In this document: piece after piece, positions 36,001 through 45,000 of the stretch
Position numbering within the stretch: the stretch's first letter is position 1
Layout: each line of letters starts with the position of its first letter
Assembly: GCA_029263055.1 (NCBI GenBank)
Contig: JAJCYG010000069.1
Location: 20,907-84,906 of the forward strand
Direction of reading: 5' to 3'
Length of the DNA stretch: 64,000 bases
DNA from: Actinomycetes bacterium
GTDB lineage: Bacteria; Auribacterota; JAJCYG01
Position numbers and translations under genes: made by a program
Notes under the pieces: generated by a model
Seen by the model: the letters and a program-made list of their open reading frames with translations, nothing else
Told to the model about the DNA's origin: nothing
Databases searched by the model: none

Positions 36001-39000
36001 TGTTGCATCTCAATTGAGTCTTGATTTAGTTTTTTAACTAGCTCATTTTTATAAGAAGAAAAAGAAACTTTCCCAGAGATTAAAGCTTGAACCACATCAT
36101 ATACAGCTAATGGATCTTGAGTTAAATTTAAAAGTTTTAAATAAGGCTGCCTTAAGCCATGAAAAGATCGCCCATTCTTAATCGCTTGAAAAATAGCAGC
36201 CAATTTCACATCTTCTCTAGATTTCTCAACAAGCTCTGCTAATAAAGGTTGAAAAGGGTCATCTACCACGGTGTCTGAACTAGCACTCAATATCTTTAAA
36301 ATAGATGTGACGATTTGATAGTCTGTCTCACCTTTTACTTGAGTTAATAAATGTGCAGTGACTGCTCTAGGGATGTGGTCCCATGCTTCAAGCTCTTTGA
36401 GTGCTAATCGACGGATGTCAATGTCAGTATGATCTATAAAAGAAAGAAGGATGTCATCAGGCATACGCCCCATTCCCATCATTCCTTTTACAGAAGCCAA
36501 CTTCACTTTTAGATCAGAATGTTCATCATATATCTGTTTGAATCGGGCTATAGAATGTGATTGACTGGAATCAAACTGAAGATAGAAAATATCAATATAG
36601 CCTTGATATATATCTGAATTAATTTGATAGAGAAACTCAGGTCTAACCACTCTTGTCCAAAGAGCAGAAAGGCTTACTTCAACACCTAGTTCCTTAATCC
36701 AAGCAATATAACCTTTTTTAAATTCTTGCCAATCAGAAACCCCCTTCATCTTCATCAACTCATTCTTAGTCTCTTCAGAGGAGCTTTCTATTTCTAAAAG
36801 AGCCTCTAAAGCTATTTTTTGAAAGGCGGCGATATGATTGTCCACTCCAACAAAAAATAATGAAGCATCATCTAAGGATGCATAAATCTCTTTGGCATCA
36901 AAACCAACAGCATACAAAAACTCAATTGGCAAATCTCTAGGATCGTTTCTTTCTAGCAATAAGCTAAATAAGTCTTCAGGATGATTATCTTGACTTAAGG
37001 CAGACCATCCCTTTAGTGCAATAAGCTGATCTAAACCGCTATACGACTCATAATGCTTTGACAGGTCATTTTGAAATCGAGTTTCATTAAATTTTTCTTC
37101 AAACTCTTCTTCTTTAACCAAGCGGTAAAGGTCAGTCCATAAAGAAATACGAGCTGCGGATTCGAGCCTTGCTTTTGCAATGAACCGACTGACTTCTTCT
37201 TTTGTGAAGCCATTTTTAAGCAACACGGAAATAAGCTCTGGAGTCCAGTTAATTTTATTCAGTTGAATGATGTTTGCCAAAGATGATTTAGATCGTTGTT
37301 CCTCTGAAACAACCAGCAGATAAGCTTGAAGGATCCCATGAGAAACAGTCGCTTTACTTGTTATCTGTAATTCTAAAAAATTAGTTAGCTCGAGTTTATC
37401 AGCCCCTTTAGCTAAAAGAAGCTGAGTTGCCAAAACAGTTACTTCTGGATATCGATCTTCTTGAATCAAGGCACGCGCTCTGCTTGTAATATCTTGCAAA
37501 CTAATATCATCTAAACTCATGCATTGTTTTAATGCAACGAGAAGAACTTGCCAGGAAAGGCGTGGAGGATCCATTGCGCGAAGAAAAGAATCTTCATTAT
37601 AACGATTCAACTTTCCTGTTTGCTCTATACGCTTTAAATCTAATCCGAGTAAATCCAAATAATCCTGAGCAAAACTTAATTCGCTCGCAATTTCAGAACC
37701 AGGCACTCCTAAAGCACTCAACGCATCAAAAGCAGCTTTGACTACTTCGATGTCATTATCTTTTAACTTTTTCTTTAAATAACCTTGAACATCATTAAGT
37801 TGATTTGCCACAAGCTCTAATGCTAACAACTTTTGGATTGCAAATATCTTAGCTTCTGAAGGGGCTGTTCTGGCGATCTTTTTGACCAAAAGTGGAAACA
37901 TATTCATCTCAGGATTAATGCTATTAAAAGCATCTATAAGAAGCTGTAATCCTTCAGCATCATCGGTCTTATACCAAATTTGAACCATCTCACCTTCTAA
38001 AGAAGAAACTTCATGCTTTAACAAAGCAAGAGCCCATGCTGTTCTTAACCGAAGAGAAATATCTTTTGGATCAACCTCATCTCTTCTTTTCTGAGTAAAG
38101 CTCTCTCCTCTCTGCCTGTTATATAAACGGACTAATCGTTCTCTGAACTCTTCTGAATCAAAGCCTAAAGCAATAAGGGCTTCTACAACTGTGGCAACCA
38201 GCTCTTTGTTTTCATTACCTATATAATTAAAAATATATTTCCCAACATGTGTTTTATTTGGAATCAAATGCCTTAATTCAGTTAATGCTTTAATTGCAGC
38301 AATCTTGATTTCAATATTCGAACTTTCAATACGATTGATAAGAAAAGCGATCACCTCTACAGAGTTCACTTCTTTAGGTAGAGCACTCCCTTCTGTAGTA
38401 AAAGACTCTTTCTCTAAACGCTCAATTTCAGCTTGTACTTGAGCCAAACGTTGAGTGTATCGATTTGTTTTTGGAGTAGGAATTGCTTGATGTACTTTTT
38501 CTAAGAGGGATTCAAATGCGACAACATTAAATGGTTTTTCTTGAGTTGCGGGCCACACAAGGCTTAGTTTGAGCAATGTTTGGTAAAATAGCTGCATGCT
38601 TTTTTCTGAAATAAGGGGACGAATTTCTTTAAGATTAATTTCTTGAGGCACGTTATTTTTAAGCTGATTTAATAACTCCACAAAAAGAGGATGGATGGTT
38701 TTGTCTAGTTGTTGAAACGGCTTAGGCAAAATAGTTTGATCAATCTGCTGCCAATTTAAACTTGGAATAATAGTATTATCGATTTGAATCAGTGGTTTAA
38801 TGAGCTCATTTTCAGAACCAGAGGCTTCTGCCAAAGGAATTCCCTGTTCTTGAAAGAAAGCATTGATTTTCTGGACAAGCTGATTACTCGTTTCTAGAGC
38901 AGAGTCTTTTAACTTTGGTACCAATTCAAACAGAGCCACACGCACATTATAAAGATGGCGTAGACGTTTTAGTTGTTTGTGTTTTTCTCGTTCAGGCAGT

Positions 39001-42000
39001 GCTTGAAGGTAGTTTTTTTCTAAATAGGCTTTTACTTTTTGGAGCTGGCTGTAAGCATAATCCAACTCTTCTGGAAAGGCATAGGCTTTTTGCAATAAGA
39101 GATCAGAAGTCGAATCTTCCGTATAAAGTGTTTTCCAAAACCGAGCTGCTAATTGTTCCTCAGATTCTGCAGAGTCTAAAATTGATTCAGGCCAATCGTG
39201 TTGAATCAAAAGAACCGATTGAATATTTTCTTGAATTGACTGCATCAGCTTAAGGTTTTCAGCAGCATGAGTCGGACGCTCTTTAATTACCACACCTAAA
39301 ACTTGATATATTTCTTTTAGCTTATAAACTCTTTCTAACTTATCGCCAAAAGAGGCTTCTTCCCAACCTTCAGAGTACTCAGCTGAAGCAAATTCTCTCA
39401 CTTTATTTAGTTTGAAATTAATCGAAGCCCCTAATGTGTTTTCTTGAATATAAGTTAAGATCGCATCAACATCAGCCAAACCAACCTTAGGTTCTCGGAC
39501 CACACCCAATTGCTGCACAACCATTTCTTCTCCATTTAATAAAAGTTCAATAGCATCTTTATTTTCTTCCTCTATCCAAAGTTCTGTTCCAACAAAAGCT
39601 TTTCTTAAATTTTTTCGCCAAATAGCTATTTTTCTCTCTTCACCCTCTAAGGTGAAAGTTTCTAAAAAGAATTCCCAAAATATTTCTTGTGGTTTTTTAG
39701 CGGAATAAGCAACTTCAAAAGCATAATAATCAACAAGTTTGCGTACAAATTTTTTAAAGGTTCCTAACCCTGGTGAACGGGGCAAGTAAGAAGGGTCCTC
39801 TTTTCTCTTATAACGAATAAACTGTTCTAAGCCCATTAAACCAGTCCACATCATTTGTCCATGGAAGTCACCTGGTTTCCCTTGTTCATCTAGTGCAACT
39901 TCACCCACAATTTTAGGGTTGAGTTGTGTTGCTTCTTTTTTGGATGCTTCTTGAATATAACCAGAGGCATCTTTGGGACCTAAAGGCTCAAATTCTAAAA
40001 TAGTGTGGCGTTCTAAAAATTCGTCTGAAAAAGCAGCCACATTAAATTCTTTGCCCGGAGGGTTGATCGCATGGATCACGGCAAATCCAGGTTTTGCATA
40101 TAAAGGAGGCATTTGAGAATGCACCAAATAACCACGCTCCATCACTTCGTTTAAAACCCCTAATGTTCCAGGCCGTCCTTGGGGCGTTTCTTCTAAAATT
40201 AAAATTTTACCCACCCCTTTTGTGTTCATGGCTTGAGGCACTTCTTGTGGAGCAAATCCACTTTGAAAGGCTTTGCCTTCTTCACCGATATGTTGTTCAT
40301 AACTAAGCTGCTCTTTACTTGTTTGATAATTAATCGGCTTGATCAATACATTGGGACCTGAGATTAAGCGTGCTAATGCGACAGCCAGAGTACTTTTACC
40401 TGTCTCTTGCTCACCCACAAAGATAAGATTTTTACCTAATGCAAGAGATTGAAGAGCTTCGTATATTTTTTGTGCGTTACCAGAAGTTCGAATCCATTTA
40501 AGTGTGTTTAAAGGAAAGATCCCCTCTCTTATCTCAGCATCAGGATGAAGAAAAACTTCGACAGGATCATAGGCCGGCAAAACAACACCATTTTGGTCAA
40601 CAGGTGTAACAACTAATAAATCGCCAACCACTTTAAAAGATTCCGGGCGAAGATAAAAATCACTTGATGGACTATCAATAAATCCTGCTGCTTCAAAATC
40701 TGTTTCAACACGCCTGTAAGTCTCTTTTGGATCTTCTTCAGCAGCATAGGTAAAATATTTTTTAATCGTGCTCCAAGCCCTGTTTTTACGATCTTCAGGG
40801 AAAAAGACAAAATGACGAAGAATACTTTTAATGGTTCGAGGTGAAGGAGGGCGCTTTAGTAAAAGCCCCAATCCATTGGCGGGCTTAAATTCAGGATCAC
40901 TTAATCTATTCCAGTTAGGGTATTCAACAACCGTATTGCCTTCTACTCTAATACGCTTTTCTTGAAGTAACTCACCCATTTGAACAGCACTGTAACCAAT
41001 AAAAGAAAGTCTTTCTTGGATGGCGATCTTAACTAAAGAACGGACCAAATCACTCAATTTTTTTTCATATTCTTTAATTTGAGCCCCATCTAAATCAGCC
41101 AATTTTCCTGATTCTCTAGCCGCACTCATGGCATAATTTAACTGCAATTCTATTTCTTGGTTTGGTGGCATCCAATTCATGCGAATGAGTCGTTTTCGAC
41201 GCTGCATTGCCTGATCAGATGGAGAGCCAGAAGACGCGACTCCTTTACGTCGTAAATTAGAGGTTCCAAAAATTCTAGCGCGCGGATGATCCGGAATCAT
41301 GACTTGTTTTTTCATTCCTGATTCGTCTGCTTCACGCCAACGATGTGTTCGACTCGCAATACCTGCTTTTAAATCATCTAAAACTTTGGCTTTTCCTTTA
41401 TTGATTTCATCAAAAACCAACAACCCACCAAAATGCCTGACTTTAGCCACAATACTTGGGGTATACGTTGAAACACCTGCTTGCTCAATCCCAATTCCAC
41501 GGTACTCGGTTAAATCCTCAACTTCCATATCCTCATTTACAGGAATAAAAAAGATCTCTTCATTAAGCAGATGAGCTGCTGCGCGCAATAATTCCCCCTT
41601 ACCAATTCCAGGCTCTCCACTCAGTTCAATCAAAGATCCTTCCCATTCATTCGAGGGTTGATTGCCCTCCATTTGCAATGTCTCTTCAACTTCCCAATAA
41701 GTCTCTCCTTTCTTTAAAAAGAAAACTCTTTTTGACTGAGCATGAAAAACAAGCAAACTCTCTTTAGAACGCTCTACAAATGTCAGCTCTGCAGGAGAAG
41801 GGCCTAACCAACCGAATACATTTGTAAACCCATCTCCATTTAAGGCAAGATTTAAAGAATAAAACTCTCCATTCAAGCTATCACCTTTCCACTGGATGCC
41901 TTCTTGATTGGAATAAATGGTTTCATTGCTTTCAACTTCAACTTGTTGGTTTGGTTTTTCGCCTTGAGGAGGAAAACGATGAATAATTTTCTTGCTGCCA

Positions 42001-45000
42001 TTGGTTCCGGCCAACACTTCTAGCTGATCCCCACTGGCATAACGGATTAAATAATTCCCATCTGCAGAATAAGAACTAAATGTTTGGCCTTGACGATACA
42101 TATTACGCAAAATTTTTAATAAGATTTTCTCATTGTAATCGACATCAGGCACTTTTGTAGAAGGAAGCTCAGACCCCCCTGTTCCACGTTCCCAACTTAA
42201 TTCAGGCAGCCCTTCTTTTTTATAAACCAAATAAGAGCGCCCTGCTTTTTCTTCAATAAAAAAATGGCGATACCCTTCTACTTGAATCAGTTTTCTTTCT
42301 GGCTTGCGAGAAGTTGTGCTAAAAAATAACTCTGCAGAACGAACTATAAATTGTCCTAAGAGACCTAATAAACCGGTCATTTCGGTTAAAGCACTCGGCA
42401 AAAACTCGAGCCAACTTCGTCCTTGCGCAGGGGGCTCTAAAAAGTCAGCAAATTTAACCAATACTTGTTGAGCTAATTCTTTTAAATTTTTTGGGACAAT
42501 CGCTCGATCAGAACCATATGCCTTCAGCACTTGTGTTCGCGAAGCTTCATCCCCAACAGCAATAGGTATAACCGCAATTTGTTGTTCTTCAGCATGCCGG
42601 ACAATCTGCTTGATCTCATCCCGAACAAAGGCTCCAAGATTTCCATCCGTCATGACAAACATCAATTTTCGGGAACCTTCAGAGGTTCGATTCGGTGAAT
42701 CTTCAAGGCGAGTCACAGAACGGCCTAATGCCCTGACATCATCGGTTCCCCCATCAACCACAATCTTTTTCATCAAGTCATAAATGATCCTTTCTTTTTT
42801 TGTGCCATCTAACATTTCACTCGATTCATGTGAAAGAATTAATTTATCTTTATCTGAAAAAACACCAATTTCAAATTCAATCGGGTGAAACCCTTTTGTT
42901 ACCAACTGTTCATTGAGTTCAAACACCACTTCCAAAAGAGTAAAGAGCGTTAATTTCGCATATTTCAAACGATCTCCACTCATAGATCCAGAGGTATCTA
43001 ATAAAAATGTGATTTTCACATCTTTAGGCTCACGCTCAATCCGCACCCCTTTAGCAGGCGCTCCCATTAATCCTTGAACAAGATGTTTAAAAATCCCTCC
43101 ATGCTCTTGATGATTTAACCATTCAATGCCTGTTGTGGGTAAACCCAAACCGCGAGCTAACACTTCAGTCATATTTTCAATCAAATCAGCCATTGGTTCA
43201 TACCACTGGTCATACTCTCTTTTTTCTTCAGGGCTCAAACCGGTTATTCGCTTAATATCTAATTCTTCTTGCTGCCTGAGCGCTTCAAGCCATGCTTCAT
43301 CAAAAAGAGAGGGTGCTTCTAATTCTTCTTCGACACTTTGAGGTTCAGGCAAATCTGCCCCATATTTTTCAGCTAACTGGTTTAAACCGGAAAGATCAGC
43401 TGGCTGATTTAGCTGAGGAGCCGCAACAGGTTGAGCCTGAGGTTGTGAAACTTGCGACTGATCCGTGGAACCGCTCAAATCACTTGCTGTCTGAGGGCGG
43501 CTATCACCTTGCTGAGCTTGATCCAAACTTTCTTTTAATTCTGAAACTTGTTTTTCTAATCCTTCTACCAAACGTTCTAAATCTCGGTTCGACCCCTTAA
43601 TCGAGCGAACCTCGTTTTCCATATTTTGAACCGTTTCTTTAATCGCACTATTTTGCGCACCTACAGTACTGGCATCAGGAGACTCTTTTGAAAGCGATTG
43701 ATTTAATTTATCAGCTAAACCTTTAAGCTTGTTTGCTAAGTCCATTATTTTTTTTGCTTTGCCTAAAAGCTCTGAAGAAGCGTCTCCCATTTGATCAAAT
43801 TGATCTGAAACAGATTCTCCCTGTTCTGGAGAAGGGAGCTGTTGCATGGCTCCACGCGAATCTGAAGCTCCTTGCTGAGCTGCTTGGTTAAAATCACGTG
43901 CTTCATCAAGAAGGCCTTGTGCTTCACCTTGAATTTTAGAAGAAGACTCAGACATACTCTCTGCCCCCGCCTTTTGTCCTGACCCACCTTGAGAAACTTG
44001 TTCGCTTCCCTCTTTAACCTCCCCAGTCCCTTCTTTAACTTGATCAAGAGAATTTCCAATTTCTTTAAGTTCTTGTTCCAAACCAGAAAGAGACTGCTCT
44101 AAACTTTTAAGCTGCTCTTCTACTCCCTCAATAGAAGAAGCTGGCGTTGGCTGAGAAGAAGCTGAATCCCCACCTTGACTCGGTTGACTAGATGGTTGAG
44201 GCGTTCCTTGACCGATTTGCTGAGGCGCTCCTGATTGCATCATTTGAGAATACTTATCCATGGCCTGTTGCATCTGCTGCTGGGCTGCTTGTTGAATCGC
44301 TTGTTGAACTTCTTGAGGAAGAGCATTCAAATAGTTTTCAATATCTTTCTTTTCTTGTTCAGTTAAACGATCAAACTGTTCTTGCATTAAACGTTCGTGG
44401 TCTTCTTGCATCATTCGAGCATGAGCACGGCGTAATTCTTCTTGTTTTAATGCTTCTTCATAAAGCTTTTCATATTCAGGCCAAACCTTTGTTATAACTT
44501 TAATTAAAAAGTCCTCATCATCTGCTCTCTGAGGATAAAACATTAATTTATCCCACCCTAAACCTCGACTCGCTCTTGAACTAAAAGTAGCCATCACTGT
44601 TTCAGCCACAAGTCTATTTTTTAAACGAGGATCTTCCAAGGTGATTGATTTGCCATCAAATCGACTCCAACGATAAAGCAATGTATCTAAAAATTGTAAG
44701 TGAAGAGGCAAAGAACGAAGCAGTGCTTCTTCCACAAGTGGATTACCTATTTGATAGCGATCAGCAAAGAGGCGTGCAATCCAACTTGGAGCTCCTTTAA
44801 ATTTTTCAGCAACCGCCAAACTATTTATTTTTTCTTGGTTTCTAGAAAAAGCATTGTAGACAATATTAGGTGTGAGCAATGTTTCCCAAAGCCCCAAGAA
44901 CTCTCGATTTGAAGCAAGATCACCTAGCTTTTGTAATACATTTGATTTGCCATACTTGATTTTATTAATGGCTAAGAGAACTTGCCCTAAGCCACGCTCG

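Larger units (their letters stand above)
24190..38370 (-). other. HEAT-like repeat scaffold of the giant protein
   Basis: About residues 2715-7440 consist of repeating helix pairs with Leu/Ala/Val periodicity and phrases such as LLALKALIQLG, AIKALLQMGISFDQI, VVEALIALGFDSEEF and TALEALLTLKVPVKEY, typical of HEAT/armadillo solenoids. The unit length is about 35-45 residues. Short charged coiled-coil segments split it into blocks (near residues 2682, 3652, 4125, 5834 and 7443). Such a solenoid would be a very long binding surface. Confidence 0.8.
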
